Source: Murinocardiopsis flavida
Lineage (GTDB): Bacteria > Actinomycetota > Actinomycetes > Streptosporangiales > Streptosporangiaceae
NCBI RefSeq assembly: GCF_003014485.1
Contig: NZ_PYGA01000002.1
Span: 372,001-436,000 of the forward strand
DNA length: 64,000 nucleotides
Direction of reading: 5' to 3'
This document shows positions 1-9,412 of this stretch, in pieces; position 1 is the first letter of the stretch; every line of letters begins with the position of its first letter. The translations under genes were made by a program, and so were the position numbers. The notes under the pieces were generated by a model that saw only the letters and a program-made list of their open reading frames with translations, ran no database searches and had not been told where the DNA came from.

Positions 1-633
1 GCCAAGGCCCTCGAACCCGTGGCCGACACCATCACCGCGATGGGCGAGTTCCTGCGCAACGAAGTCGCGCAGGGCCGCACCTACCTCCCCGCCGGCGAGA
101 ACGTCCTGCGCGCGTTCCAGCAGCCCTTTGACGACGTTCGGCTGCTCCTCGTCGGCCAGGACCCGTACCCCACCCCGGGCAACGCGGTGGGGCTCAGCTT
201 CTCGGTGGCACCCGATGTGCGGCTGCCCGGCAGCCTGCGCAACATCTTCAAGGAGATGGGCGACGACATCGGGGCGCCCATGCCCTCCAACGGCGACCTC
301 ACCCCCTGGACCGACCGCGGTGTGCTGCTGCTGAACCGGGCGCTCACGACCATGCCGGGCAAGCCGGGGTCGCACCGCGGCAAGGGCTGGGAGAAGGTCA
401 CCGACTGCGCCATCCAGGCGCTGGCCGCCCGCTCCAAGCCCATGGTCGCCATCCTGTGGGGCCGCGACGCCCGCAACCTCCGCCCGCTGATGCCCCAGGT
501 CCCGTGCGTGGAGTCGACCCACCCGAGCCCCATGTCGGCGAACAACGGCTTCTTCGGGTCGCGGCCCTTCAGCAAGGCCAACGCCCTGCTCGAAGAGCAG
601 GGCGCCGAGCCCATCGACTGGCGGCTCCCCTAG
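1..633 (+). CDS. ung: Uracil-DNA glycosylase, 5' end outside the window
   Basis: This family-1 uracil-DNA glycosylase removes uracil from DNA as the first step of base-excision repair. The motif GQDPYP lies about 50 residues into the visible part; its Asp is the catalytic base that activates water. The C-terminal HPSPMS motif carries the catalytic His of the minor-groove loop. The frame is open from base 1, and the bases before the GTG at 19 encode residues (AKALEPV) usual for this family. The true start is therefore upstream, and only about 210 of some 225 residues are present. The stop is TAG at 631-633, four bases before the convergent VOC gene. Identification is very secure. Confidence 0.95.
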   Translation, partial: AKALEPVADTITAMGEFLRNEVAQGRTYLPAGENVLRAFQQPFDDVRLLLVGQDPYPTPGNAVGLSFSVAPDVRLPGSLRNIFKEMGDDIGAPMPSNGDLTPWTDRGVLLLNRALTTMPGKPGSHRGKGWEKVTDCAIQALAARSKPMVAILWGRDARNLRPLMPQVPCVESTHPSPMSANNGFFGSRPFSKANALLEEQGAEPIDWRLP

Positions 634-636
634 CCG

Positions 637-1041
637 TCAGTCCACCTCCCTGTCGCGCGGGGTGGCGGCGAGTTCCGCGTCGCTGCGTTCGATGCAGAAC
701 TCGTTGCCCTCCGGGTCGGCGAGCACGACGAACCCCATTCCGTCGTCGGTGCGGAAGTCGGCGTACAGGGTGGCGCCCAGGGCGATCACCCGCTCGACCT
801 CTTCGTCGCGGCTCGCGCTGTTCGGGCCGAGGTCGAAGTGCAGCCGGTTCTTCACCGTCTTCTTCTCGGGCACCTGGAGGAACAGGATGTTCGGCTGACC
901 GTGGGGGGTTTCGACGAGGGCTTCGTTCGCCCCCGGCTGGTCCTCGTTGCTGATCGGCGATCCGACCACAGCGCCCCAGAAGAGGGCGAGGGTGTAGGGA
1001 TCCTCGCAGTCGACGGTGACAGTGCGGATGGGTGACGGCAC
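637..1041 (-). CDS. VOC-superfamily (glyoxalase-like) protein
   Basis: A 134-residue single-domain protein of the vicinal-oxygen-chelate fold. The first half begins VTVDCEDPYTLALFWGAVVG, and the second half carries the usual LADPEGNEFC ending, in which the Glu is often a metal ligand. These single-domain members act as dimers in detoxification or drug binding; the substrate here cannot be read from sequence. I chose the GTG at 1041 because AGAAAGG lies eight bases upstream. Longer frames to 1233 have no family similarity at their N-terminus. The gene converges on ung and diverges from the NACHT gene at 1221. Confidence 0.85.
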   Translation of the reverse strand: MPSPIRTVTVDCEDPYTLALFWGAVVGSPISNEDQPGANEALVETPHGQPNILFLQVPEKKTVKNRLHFDLGPNSASRDEEVERVIALGATLYADFRTDDGMGFVVLADPEGNEFCIERSDAELAATPRDREVD

Positions 1042-1220
1042 AGAACGGGCCTTTCTGTCGCGGGTGCGCGCGGTCGTCCGGCGCACGGGGGCCTTCGAGT
1101 CTGTCCACAGAACAGCTCGGCGACAAGGATTATTCGGGACGGCACGTTGAGCCTGTGTTACGTGAGGCGGTTGGATGGGCGTGCGCCCCAATTCCGACCT
1201 GTGTGGAAGGAACCCCGCCG

Positions 1221-4200
1221 ATGGCCGGTTCACTGTCCTGTTCGCATGCGCTGCGCCTGCTGGGCCACCGCGACAGCCGGGTGCTGGACGCCGCCGGCGC
1301 GTTGACCGGTGCGGGCGCCGAGGCGTCCGGCGTGCCGGGGCTGGGCGCGCTGACCACGCTGCTCATCTCGCACGGTGCCGACGCGGTCCGGCACGTGCGC
1401 GAGCGCATGGCGGGGCTGAACCGGCTCGACCGCACGGAGCGCATCGCCGCCGCGCACGCCGTCATCGTGGTGGCGGCCTACTTCGAGGCGCTCGACGCCG
1501 TCCTCGCCGAGGACCCGGACGGCCCGCGGCTGCGCGACCTCGACCTCGGCGGCGCCGAGCAGGTCGCCCTCGCGACCTCGGGTCGGCTGCCCGAAGGGTA
1601 CGGCGGCATCGTCATGACGCTGCTGGAGTCGCCCATCCCGCTGCCGTCGGCGCACCGGCCCTACGAGGACAACATCCTGCGCGTCTCCGCGCTGTACGAC
1701 GACATGACGAGGAGCCTCGTCGGCTACCTCGGCGGCATCGACCGCGACGGCGGGGCGAGCGCCAAGGCCGTGCGCTCCGTGCTGTTCAAGGGGATGGCGC
1801 CGAACGGCACGACGCTGCTCGACACCGCGTTGGAGCGTTACGCCTCGACGTTCCGGGAGTTGGCAGCGGCGGTCCCCGAGTTCGCCGTGTGGGCGGGCCT
1901 GCTGGACCACCAGGCCACCCGGCGGGCAGCGGGCGCGGCGGCGGCGGAGATCGGCGCCCGGATCGACGGCATCGGCACGGGGCTGGCGGGGCTCGGCGCG
2001 CTGCTGGAGACCATTGCGTCCGACGCCGCACCTGACCAGCGCCGCGCCGATCTGGCGGCCCGCCACCGCGCCGTGCTGGACCACCGGGTGCTGCGCGCCG
2101 ACGACACGCCGTCCGGCCTGGTCATGCCGCGCCTCGCCGACGCCTACCTCGACCCGCGGGGCCGGATCACCGCGGTCGGGCCCGAGAGCGATCCCGCCTC
2201 CGACAGCTGGTGGTCGGCCGTGCCGGTGCGCGACGACCTGCCCAGTGTCATCGCGGGGCTCCTCACCTCCCCCGAGGCCCTCGACGCTCCCATCGTGATC
2301 CTCGGCCACCCCGGTGCGGGCAAGTCCAAGCTGACCGAGATCCTCGCCGCCCGGCTGCCCGGCGTCGACTTCCTCACCGTGCGGGTGGAGCTGCGCCGCG
2401 TCCCGCCCGACGCACCGGTGCAGGACCAGATCGAGACCGCCGTCCGCGCCGCCATCGGCGAGGACGTCGCCTGGCCGGAGCTGGCGCGCTCCGCCAGGGG
2501 CGCCGTGCCGGTGGTCATGCTCGACGGCTTCGACGAGTTGGTCCAGGCCACGGGCGTGAACCGCTCCGACTACCTGGAGCAGGTCCGCGACTTCCAGCGC
2601 CGCGAAGCCGAACTCGGCCGCCCCGTCGCCGTCCTCGTCACCAGCCGCACCGTCGTCGCCGACCGCATGCGCTTCCCCAAGGGGACGGTGGCCGTCCGGC
2701 TGGAGGCGCTGAATGAGCCCCAGATCGGCCGGATGCTGGAGGTGTGGACCGCGCACAACGCGCGCGGCCTCGCCGCGCGCGGCCTCACACCGCCGCCGCT
2801 CGACACCCTCCTCGCGCACCGCGACCTCGCCGAACAGCCCCTCCTGCTGATCATGCTGCTGCTGTTCGACGCCGACACCAACGCGCTCCAGCACCACGAG
2901 TCGGAACTGGGCCGCTCCGGGCTGTACGAGCAGCTGCTGACCCGCTTCGCGCGGCGCGAGGTCGAGAAGCACGGCGCCCACCTGGACGAGCGCGACACGG
3001 TGCAGGCAGCGGAGGACGAGCTGCGCCGCCTCGAAGTCGTCGCCATGGCGATGTTCGCCCGGCACGCCCAGACCGTCACCCGCGACGACCTCGAACAGGA
3101 CCTGTCCGCCCTGTTCCCCTCAGGGTTCCCCTCAGGGGGTTCGGCGCCGGGCCCCGAATCCGGCCTGCACGGCACCGTGGGCGACGCGGAACAGCTCCTC
3201 GGCCGGTTCTTCTTCATCCACGAGTCGCAGGCCCGCGAGGACGACCACACCCGCAGCGTGTACGAGTTCCTGCACGCCACATTCAGCGAGTACCTGGTGG
3301 CGCGGCTGGTGGCGGCGGCGCTGAAGGAGGTGGTCGAGGAGCGGCGGCACGCGGCCGCCCGGCGCCGGTTCAGCCAGCCCCTGGACGACGGGCTGCTGTA
3401 CGCGGTGCTGTCGTTCGCCGTTCTCGCGGGCCGCGCCCCCGTCGTGGAGTTCCTGGACGACCAGCTCGCCCGGCACCTGGAGGAGCATCCCGGCGACCGG
3501 GCGGAGTACCGCGCGATGCTCACCGACCTGCTCGCCGAGGCCGGGTACCCGCAGCCGCACCGCTCCCTCGCCGACTACGAACCGGTGCGGTTGAACTCCA
3601 GCTCCCGGGAGGCCCACTACACGGCGAACCTGGTGCAGCTGCTGGTCCTCGTCGCCGAGGAGCCCGTCAGCCTCCAGGAGCTGCTGCCGCGCGCCGCCGA
3701 CACGACGTGGGAGTGGCGGCGCCTCACCAGCATGTGGCGGGCGCTGTCGGCCGACGAGTGGTACGGGATGGTCGACGGGATCCGCACCCGCCACCTGGAC
3801 TACGACACCGACGCGGGGTACACGGTCATCCAGCGCGAGGACGGCTCACCCATCAACTACGGCGAGTGCGTCGCGTTCGAGCTGCCGCGCGCGCCGGTCT
3901 CCGTCATCGACCCCTACACGGTGTCGATCCCCAACAGCGGCCTGACGTCCAAGCTCATCCGCTCCACTGCCATGCGGGTCCACGGGACGTCGGCCCGGCA
4001 GTTCCTCGTCACGGCCCCCTACGTCGTGAACGTGTCGGCCGACCTGTTCACCTGGTACCTCGACAGCACCGACGACGGAGTGTGGTGCGAGCTGCACGAC
4101 ATCCTGCACCTGCGCACCAGCCTCCCCGACCACGACTGGGACGGCCGTGTGCGCAGCTACCTGCGCATCTTCGGCGAGACCCCGCTGCTCGGCCGGTTGG

Positions 4201-4451
4201 AACTGACGATGCTGCGCCAGGCCGCCGAGGACTTCACCCTGCTCGGCGACGCGCAGCGGCGCATCGAACTCGCCGCGGTCATCGACGGCTACCTGGCGCG
4301 GGTGCGGGAGGTGGTGCCGGGCCCACGGCTCGGCGTCGACTTCGTGGAACCGGTCCTCGCGGCGCTGGAACCGCACATCGGGCGCCCCGAACGGCTCGAC
4401 GCGATCCGCACGATGATCCCCGACGAGGAACCCGCCGATACCGTGCTGTGA
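1221..4451 (+). CDS. NACHT-domain STAND NTPase, copy 1
   Basis: A 1,076-residue NTPase in three parts. An alpha-helical N-terminal region (to about residue 330) resembles the NACHT N-terminal helical domains described for actinobacterial STAND proteins. The NACHT ATPase has Walker A GHPGAGKSKLTE near residue 361, Walker B VVMLDGFDEL near 431, and a TSR sensor near 474. A conserved FLHATFSEYL element follows near 682, and then a long C-terminal half that looks helical. Bacterial NACHT proteins of this build are NLR-like; several protect against phages by killing or arresting the infected cell. I see no effector domain such as a nuclease, TIR or protease. The ATG at 1221 has GGAAGG 10 bases upstream. 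The gene stands in tandem with a paralogue starting 79 bp later. A defence role is inferred, not shown. Confidence 0.85.
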   Translation: MAGSLSCSHALRLLGHRDSRVLDAAGALTGAGAEASGVPGLGALTTLLISHGADAVRHVRERMAGLNRLDRTERIAAAHAVIVVAAYFEALDAVLAEDPDGPRLRDLDLGGAEQVALATSGRLPEGYGGIVMTLLESPIPLPSAHRPYEDNILRVSALYDDMTRSLVGYLGGIDRDGGASAKAVRSVLFKGMAPNGTTLLDTALERYASTFRELAAAVPEFAVWAGLLDHQATRRAAGAAAAEIGARIDGIGTGLAGLGALLETIASDAAPDQRRADLAARHRAVLDHRVLRADDTPSGLVMPRLADAYLDPRGRITAVGPESDPASDSWWSAVPVRDDLPSVIAGLLTSPEALDAPIVILGHPGAGKSKLTEILAARLPGVDFLTVRVELRRVPPDAPVQDQIETAVRAAIGEDVAWPELARSARGAVPVVMLDGFDELVQATGVNRSDYLEQVRDFQRREAELGRPVAVLVTSRTVVADRMRFPKGTVAVRLEALNEPQIGRMLEVWTAHNARGLAARGLTPPPLDTLLAHRDLAEQPLLLIMLLLFDADTNALQHHESELGRSGLYEQLLTRFARREVEKHGAHLDERDTVQAAEDELRRLEVVAMAMFARHAQTVTRDDLEQDLSALFPSGFPSGGSAPGPESGLHGTVGDAEQLLGRFFFIHESQAREDDHTRSVYEFLHATFSEYLVARLVAAALKEVVEERRHAAARRRFSQPLDDGLLYAVLSFAVLAGRAPVVEFLDDQLARHLEEHPGDRAEYRAMLTDLLAEAGYPQPHRSLADYEPVRLNSSSREAHYTANLVQLLVLVAEEPVSLQELLPRAADTTWEWRRLTSMWRALSADEWYGMVDGIRTRHLDYDTDAGYTVIQREDGSPINYGECVAFELPRAPVSVIDPYTVSIPNSGLTSKLIRSTAMRVHGTSARQFLVTAPYVVNVSADLFTWYLDSTDDGVWCELHDILHLRTSLPDHDWDGRVRSYLRIFGETPLLGRLELTMLRQAAEDFTLLGDAQRRIELAAVIDGYLARVREVVPGPRLGVDFVEPVLAALEPHIGRPERLDAIRTMIPDEEPADTVL

Positions 4452-4458
4452 GCACCGT

Positions 4459-4493
4459 GCGGGCATAGCCTGAACATCCGGGCATACGCCCGC
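4459..4493 (+). other. Inverted repeat between the two NACHT genes
   Basis: Nine-base arms (GCGGGCATA at 4459-4467 and TACGCCCGC at 4485-4493, one mismatch) surround a 17-base loop in the 79-bp gap between the two NACHT genes. There is no T-run, so this is more likely a weak RNA hairpin or operator than a terminator. The two genes could still be one transcript. Confidence 0.35.
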
Positions 4494-4530
4494 AGACCGG
4501 ACCACCCCCATTCCGGAAAGGCCGCCTCCG

Positions 4531-7500
4531 ATGGCCCGCACCTATACCTACAACGACGCCCTCAAGATCCTCGGCCACGGGCAGAGCCCCCTGGGCGCGC
4601 TGTCAGAGAAACTCGTGGCCGCGGGCACCGAGGCTACCGCGGTTCCCGGCCTCTCGACGCTGGTCAACCTGTTCGTCTCCTACGGCAAGGACGCCGCGAC
4701 GACCGTGCGGGAACGGCTGTCCGGCGTCGACCGGCTGACCCGCAGCGAGCGCATCGCCGCGGCGCACCACATGATCGCGATCGGTGCGTTCTTCGAGGTG
4801 GTCGAGGAGACCCTGGTGGAGACGGAGCCCCGCTACCGGCCAGACCCCCGAGATCTCCGCGCAACGGAGCTGGGGCGGCTCCTGGACGTCCCGGACGCCA
4901 GCGCCATCGACAACCTCGGCATCATCCGACTCCTCACCACGCGTGTGCCTCTGCCCTCTCCACAGCACTCTTTCGAGGAGAACTGCGCGCGGGTCGGGGG
5001 GACGTTCGCACTGGCGTGCGAACACGTCAACATGCTCAGCGGGAAAGCGGCCGGCATCTCCGAAGAGGCGTACACCGACCTCTTCACCGACCACTTCGAT
5101 GCCCGTTCCACCACCGAACGAGCGGTGCGCCGCTACACCGACCACTACCGGAGCCTGATGGCGGCGGTCCCCGAGTTCGACGCGTGGGCGGGGATGCTCG
5201 ACCACCAGGCGACCCGGCACACGGTCCGTGCGACCGCAGAGGCGACCTATGCGCGCATCGAGGCTCTGGGCACCGGCATGGCGGCCCTGCAAACGCAGCT
5301 CGAAGCGATGTCGACCGGCGCCGCCATGGACGACCGCCGCAGAGAACTCGCGCTGCGCTACCGGGCGGCGCTCACGAAACCGGTGCTGCCCACCACCGAG
5401 GCGCCCGAGGGGATCACCCTGCCGACATTGGCGGACGCCTACCTCGACCCGCGCGGAAGGGTGACCGAGGTGGGCGCCGACTCCCGCCCATCGGTGGAGA
5501 GCTGGTGGGAGCTCGTCGATGTCCACGATGATCTCCCCGGTGTCCTCGCCGGGCTGCTCACCTCCCCCGACGCGCTCGACCTGCCCTTGGTCGTCCTCGG
5601 CCATCCGGGCGCTGGCAAGTCCAAGCTGACCGAGATCCTCGCCGCACGGCTGCCCGGCGCGGAGTTCCTGGCCGTCCGGGTGGAACTGCGGACGGTCGCG
5701 CCCGACGCACCCGTGCAGGACCAGATCGAGCAGGCGGTCCGCGAGACCACCGGTGAGCGGGTGCCCTGGCCGGAGCTGGCGCGCTCCGCCAAGGGCGCCC
5801 TGCCGGTGGTGATGCTCGACGGCTTCGACGAACTCGTCCAGGCCACGGGCGTGAACCGCTCCGACTACCTGGAGCAGGTCCGCGACTTCCAGCGCCGCGA
5901 AGCCGAACTCGGCCGCCCCGTCGCCGTCCTCGTCACCAGCCGCACCGTCGTCGCCGACCGCATGCGCTTCCCCGACGGCACGACCGCGATCCGACTGGAG
6001 GCGCTGAACGACGCGCAGATCGGCCGGATGCTGGACATCTGGAACGCGCACAACCGGCACTCCTTGGAACCGCGCGGCCTCGCCCCGCTCCCCCTCGCCA
6101 CCCTGCTCGCGCATCGCGACCTCGCCGAGCAGCCCCTCCTGCTGATCATGCTGCTGCTGTTCGACGCCGGCGGCAACGCCTTGCAGCGCCACCGCGACGG
6201 CCTCGGCCGGGCCGGCCTGTACGAGCAGATCCTCACGTCCTTCGCCGAGCGGGAGGTGCACAAGCAGCACGCGAATCTGAGCGGCCGCCAGTTCGCCGAC
6301 GCCGTCGACGAGGAGCTGAGCGGCCTGGAGTTCGTCGCCGTGGCGATGTTCGTCCGGCACCGCCAGACCGTCACCGCCGACGAGCTCGGCGCCGACCTCG
6401 CCGCCCTCGCCGACGACGGCACACCGGATCCGGGGGCGGCCGACCCGGGGATGCACGGGCGCGTCAGCGCCGCGGACCGGCTCCTCGGCCGGTTCTTCTT
6501 CATCCACGAGTCGCGGGCGCGGCAGGAGTCCGCCGCGAGCGTGTACGAGTTCCTGCACGCCACATTCAGCGAGTACCTGGTCGCCCGCCTCATCACGGGG
6601 TCGCTGAAGGAACTGGCGGAGGACCACAAGACACGCGCGAGGAGGCGCCGCACGGCCGGCAGGCTGGACGACGGGATGTTCTACGCGGTCACCTCGTTCG
6701 CGGCGGTGAGCGGGCGGGCGGCCGTGGTCGAGTTCGCGCGCGACCTGCTCGACGCGCACTTCGCCGACCACCCCGAGGACCGCGACACCTACCTCGCGCT
6801 GCTGACCGACCTCCTCCGCGACGCGCCGTACGGCCGCCCCAACCGCTCCTTCGCCGGTTACGAGCCCGTGCGGCTGCCCCTCAGCACACGCGAGGCGATC
6901 CACTCGGCGAACCTGCTGGTGCTGATCGTCCAGGTGCATCCCGAGCCGATCGACATCGCGGACCTGCTCGACCCCGCGGCGAACGTGAGTCCCATGCACG
7001 AGTGGCGCCGCATGGCGGGGCTGTGGCGCGGAATGGCCGACGAGGAATGGCACGGGCTGATCGACTGCGTCCGGGTGCGGCACCTGGACTTCTGGGCCGG
7101 CGAGGGCCGAGGACGGAGCGTGGTGCAGCGGGAGGGCGGCGAGCCGCTGAACCTGGGCGAGTGCATCGGATTCGGGTTCGAGGAGGGCCCGATCTCCGCA
7201 GCGGACCCCTATGGCGTGGTGCTGCCGTTGGCAAAGGACGGCCATGTCCTGCTGCGCTCGACCGCGCTGCGGTTCCTCGGTACGGCCGCGAACCAGTACC
7301 TGCTGCTGATGCCGTTCATCAGCCATGTGGACCGCAAGGAGTCGCTCGCGACCTACTGGGCCGACGTACGCGCGGACCTGCGGGCCGACAGGCTCGTCCC
7401 CAGCGAGGAGCGGTCCGCCTACTCGCACCCCTACGACCTCATGGAGCTGCGCCTCGGGCGCCCCGATGCGCACCCGCGGCTGCGCCTCGCCATCTACAAG

Positions 7501-7938
7501 CGGCTGCTCACCCACCCGCACGGGCGCTATGTGTGGATCACGCCACTGAGGCTGGTCGTACTGCGTCAGGCCGCCGAAGACCTCGCGCTGCTCCCGCAGG
7601 AGGATCCGACCGCGGCAGGACTCCGGGAGATCCTCGCCGACTACCTGAAGCTCGAAGAGGCATTCGACGACCGTACCGACGTCGACTTCGCCCGCCGGAC
7701 ACTCGACCTGCTGGAGCCGCATCTCCCGTACCCGGAAGTCTTCGCGGGGGCCCGCAGGAGGCTGGCCAGATATGCGGACCTGCCCGGGACCGTGAGCCGG
7801 CGCCCGGCTGAGCCGGCGGAGGACCTTCCCCGGCTTCCGACGTCGGACCGGGGATCGGACGCACCCGCGCCGCCCCGCAGCGATCCCGGCGACGCCTATG
7901 GCCGTCTGCGGGTGCGCCGCCGAGACCAGTCGGAGTAG
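4531..7938 (+). CDS. NACHT-domain STAND NTPase, copy 2
   Basis: A 1,135-residue paralogue of the preceding gene with the same order of parts: helical N-terminus, Walker A GHPGAGKSKLTE near residue 356, Walker B VVMLDGFDEL near 425, a TSR sensor, FLHATFSEYL, and a long C-terminal half. A Pro/Arg-rich tail of about 50 residues is extra. GGAAAGG lies 12 bases before the ATG. Between Walker B and the sensor, 138 bases (5836-5973) are identical to 2541-2678 of copy 1, while the N- and C-terminal thirds are clearly diverged. That is the pattern expected if gene conversion keeps the ATPase core alike and the sensing parts are free to change. A shared stress or phage sensor role is inferred from the family. 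Confidence 0.85.
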   Translation: MARTYTYNDALKILGHGQSPLGALSEKLVAAGTEATAVPGLSTLVNLFVSYGKDAATTVRERLSGVDRLTRSERIAAAHHMIAIGAFFEVVEETLVETEPRYRPDPRDLRATELGRLLDVPDASAIDNLGIIRLLTTRVPLPSPQHSFEENCARVGGTFALACEHVNMLSGKAAGISEEAYTDLFTDHFDARSTTERAVRRYTDHYRSLMAAVPEFDAWAGMLDHQATRHTVRATAEATYARIEALGTGMAALQTQLEAMSTGAAMDDRRRELALRYRAALTKPVLPTTEAPEGITLPTLADAYLDPRGRVTEVGADSRPSVESWWELVDVHDDLPGVLAGLLTSPDALDLPLVVLGHPGAGKSKLTEILAARLPGAEFLAVRVELRTVAPDAPVQDQIEQAVRETTGERVPWPELARSAKGALPVVMLDGFDELVQATGVNRSDYLEQVRDFQRREAELGRPVAVLVTSRTVVADRMRFPDGTTAIRLEALNDAQIGRMLDIWNAHNRHSLEPRGLAPLPLATLLAHRDLAEQPLLLIMLLLFDAGGNALQRHRDGLGRAGLYEQILTSFAEREVHKQHANLSGRQFADAVDEELSGLEFVAVAMFVRHRQTVTADELGADLAALADDGTPDPGAADPGMHGRVSAADRLLGRFFFIHESRARQESAASVYEFLHATFSEYLVARLITGSLKELAEDHKTRARRRRTAGRLDDGMFYAVTSFAAVSGRAAVVEFARDLLDAHFADHPEDRDTYLALLTDLLRDAPYGRPNRSFAGYEPVRLPLSTREAIHSANLLVLIVQVHPEPIDIADLLDPAANVSPMHEWRRMAGLWRGMADEEWHGLIDCVRVRHLDFWAGEGRGRSVVQREGGEPLNLGECIGFGFEEGPISAADPYGVVLPLAKDGHVLLRSTALRFLGTAANQYLLLMPFISHVDRKESLATYWADVRADLRADRLVPSEERSAYSHPYDLMELRLGRPDAHPRLRLAIYKRLLTHPHGRYVWITPLRLVVLRQAAEDLALLPQEDPTAAGLREILADYLKLEEAFDDRTDVDFARRTLDLLEPHLPYPEVFAGARRRLARYADLPGTVSRRPAEPAEDLPRLPTSDRGSDAPAPPRSDPGDAYGRLRVRRRDQSE

Positions 7939-8033
7939 GGGCGGGACTCCCCGGACGGCTCCGGCGGCTGACGCGTCGTCGCGCGGTCGGCGACGGTGGG
8001 CACGCACGCAGTGAACGCGATGGGAGAACGGGC

Positions 8034-8819
8034 ATGGCACGGTCCTACGTGGTCACCGGGGGCGGCCGGGGTGTCGGGCGCGCGGTGGTCGAGCGGCTGC
8101 TGGACGACGGGGGGTGCGTCGTCGCGTTCGAGCGCGACCCCGCCGCGCTCGACTGGGCCGGGGACCACCCCGCCGGGGCGCGGTTGCGCGCCGTGGCCGG
8201 GGACGCCTCGCGCGAGGCCGACGCCGAGCGGGCCGCCGACGCGGCGCAGGAGGCGGGGCCGCTGGCCGGGTGGGTGAACAACGCGGCGGTGTTCCGCGAC
8301 GCCGCCGTCCACACCGCCACGGCCCGCGAGGTGCTGGACCTCGTCGCGCTGAACCTCGACCCCGCGATGGTCGGCTGCGCCGTGGCGGTCCGCCGGTTCC
8401 TTGCCGCGGGGACGGGCGGCGCGATCGTCAACGTCTCCTCGCACCAGGCCCGCCGGGCGGTCCCCGGCTGCCTGCCCTACGTCACGGCCAAGGCCGCCGT
8501 CGAGGGGATGACCCGCGCCATGGCGGTGGACTACGGGCCGCGGGGGATCCGGGTGAACGCGGTGGCGCTGGGGTCGATCGCGACCGAGCGCTACGCCGAC
8601 TTCCTCGACGGGCAGGGCCCGGACGCCGCAGCCCGAATCGAGCGGGAGATGGCGCGGCTGCATCCGGTCGGCAGGGTGGGGAGCGCCGCGGAGGTGGCGG
8701 GGGCGATCGCCCACCTGCTGTCCGCGGACGCGGGGTTCATCAACGGGGCGACGGTGCCGGTCGACGGCGGCCGGTCGGTCCTCGCCCACGACCCCGAGGA
8801 GCACGGCCCGCAGGCGTAG
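8034..8819 (+). CDS. SDR-family NAD(P)-dependent oxidoreductase
   Basis: A 261-residue classical short-chain dehydrogenase. TGGGRGVG near residue 7 is the cofactor-binding glycine motif, NNAA near 80 supports the fold, the Ser of NVSS is catalytic, and YVTAK near 150 holds the Tyr-x3-Lys catalytic pair. The C-terminal motif GATVPVDGG is usual for the family. Substrate is unknown. The ATG at 8034 follows GGGAGAACG. It lies 95 bp after the second NACHT gene on the same strand, but nothing suggests a shared function. Confidence 0.92.
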   Translation: MARSYVVTGGGRGVGRAVVERLLDDGGCVVAFERDPAALDWAGDHPAGARLRAVAGDASREADAERAADAAQEAGPLAGWVNNAAVFRDAAVHTATAREVLDLVALNLDPAMVGCAVAVRRFLAAGTGGAIVNVSSHQARRAVPGCLPYVTAKAAVEGMTRAMAVDYGPRGIRVNAVALGSIATERYADFLDGQGPDAAARIEREMARLHPVGRVGSAAEVAGAIAHLLSADAGFINGATVPVDGGRSVLAHDPEEHGPQA

Positions 8820-8914
8820 GCGCCGCCCGGCCGATGGGCGGGGCGGCGGACGATCTAGGGTCGGGTGGGTGCCCCCGGATTGCCGCAGCCACCGCAACCC
8901 GCATTGATTCAGCC

Positions 8915-8944
8915 TTGACTTATATAAGCTCAAATTGGGATACT
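8915..8944 (+). promoter_or_regulatory. Promoter and probable operator of the ArsR gene
   Basis: TTGACT (8915-8920) is a good -35 box, and GATACT (8939-8944) is a plausible -10 at 18 bases. The A/T-rich stretch TTGACTTATATAAGCTCAA at 8915-8933 is an imperfect inverted repeat (TTGA/TCAA outer, TTA/TAA inner), the kind of site ArsR/SmtB repressors bind. It lies immediately upstream of the regulator's ATG at 8952, so autoregulation is likely. Confidence 0.55.
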
Positions 8945-8951
8945 TCTGGCC

Positions 8952-9308
8952 ATGCACGCGTTCGATGTGCTCGGTGACCCCGTCCGCCGCCGGATCCTTG
9001 ATCTGCTCGCCGATGGCGAACTCTCGTCCGGCGAGGTCACGTCCGTCGTGCAGGAGGAGTTCGGCATCTCCCAACCGGGGGTCTCGCAGCATCTGCGGGT
9101 CCTGCGCGAGAACGGGTTCACGACCGTGCGCGCCGAGGGCACCCGCCGCCTCTACTCCGTCGACCCCGCACCGTTGCAGGAGATCGACGGCTGGTTGGAG
9201 CGCTACCGCCGGTTCTGGAGCCAGCCGCTCGACGCCCTCGCCACCGAACTGGCCCGCGGCAGGCGCGAACGGCGCTCGAAGAGCGAAGAACCCGGCGAAG
9301 AACGATGA
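8952..9308 (+). CDS. ArsR-family winged-helix regulator
   Basis: A 118-residue dimeric transcription regulator. The opening HAFDVLGDPVRRRILDLLAD is the hallmark first helix of ArsR/SmtB proteins. The recognition helix lies in ISQPGVSQHLRVLRENG (about residues 37-53), followed by the wing RAEGTRRLYSVDP. I see no CxC or ELCVCDL metal motif, so this belongs to the metal-independent type often paired with an AHSA1 or VOC protein. Here the partner is the VOC gene 104 bp downstream on the same strand. An operator-like site overlaps its promoter. Confidence 0.9.
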   Translation: MHAFDVLGDPVRRRILDLLADGELSSGEVTSVVQEEFGISQPGVSQHLRVLRENGFTTVRAEGTRRLYSVDPAPLQEIDGWLERYRRFWSQPLDALATELARGRRERRSKSEEPGEER

Positions 9309-9412
9309 CGGCACCGATGAGTTCCGGCCGCGGCACGGGTCCATAGCGGCAGCGCCGCGCGCCGCGGATGCGCGCGGCATCCCACGCTCAACCGTATGAA
9401 AGGGCCGTACCC

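Noticed and set aside
4603-8040. A 1,145-codon open frame on the minus strand
   Set aside because: It is the antisense shadow of the second NACHT gene. Composition is Arg/Gly/Gln/His-rich with no family pattern, and the plus strand carries clear motifs.
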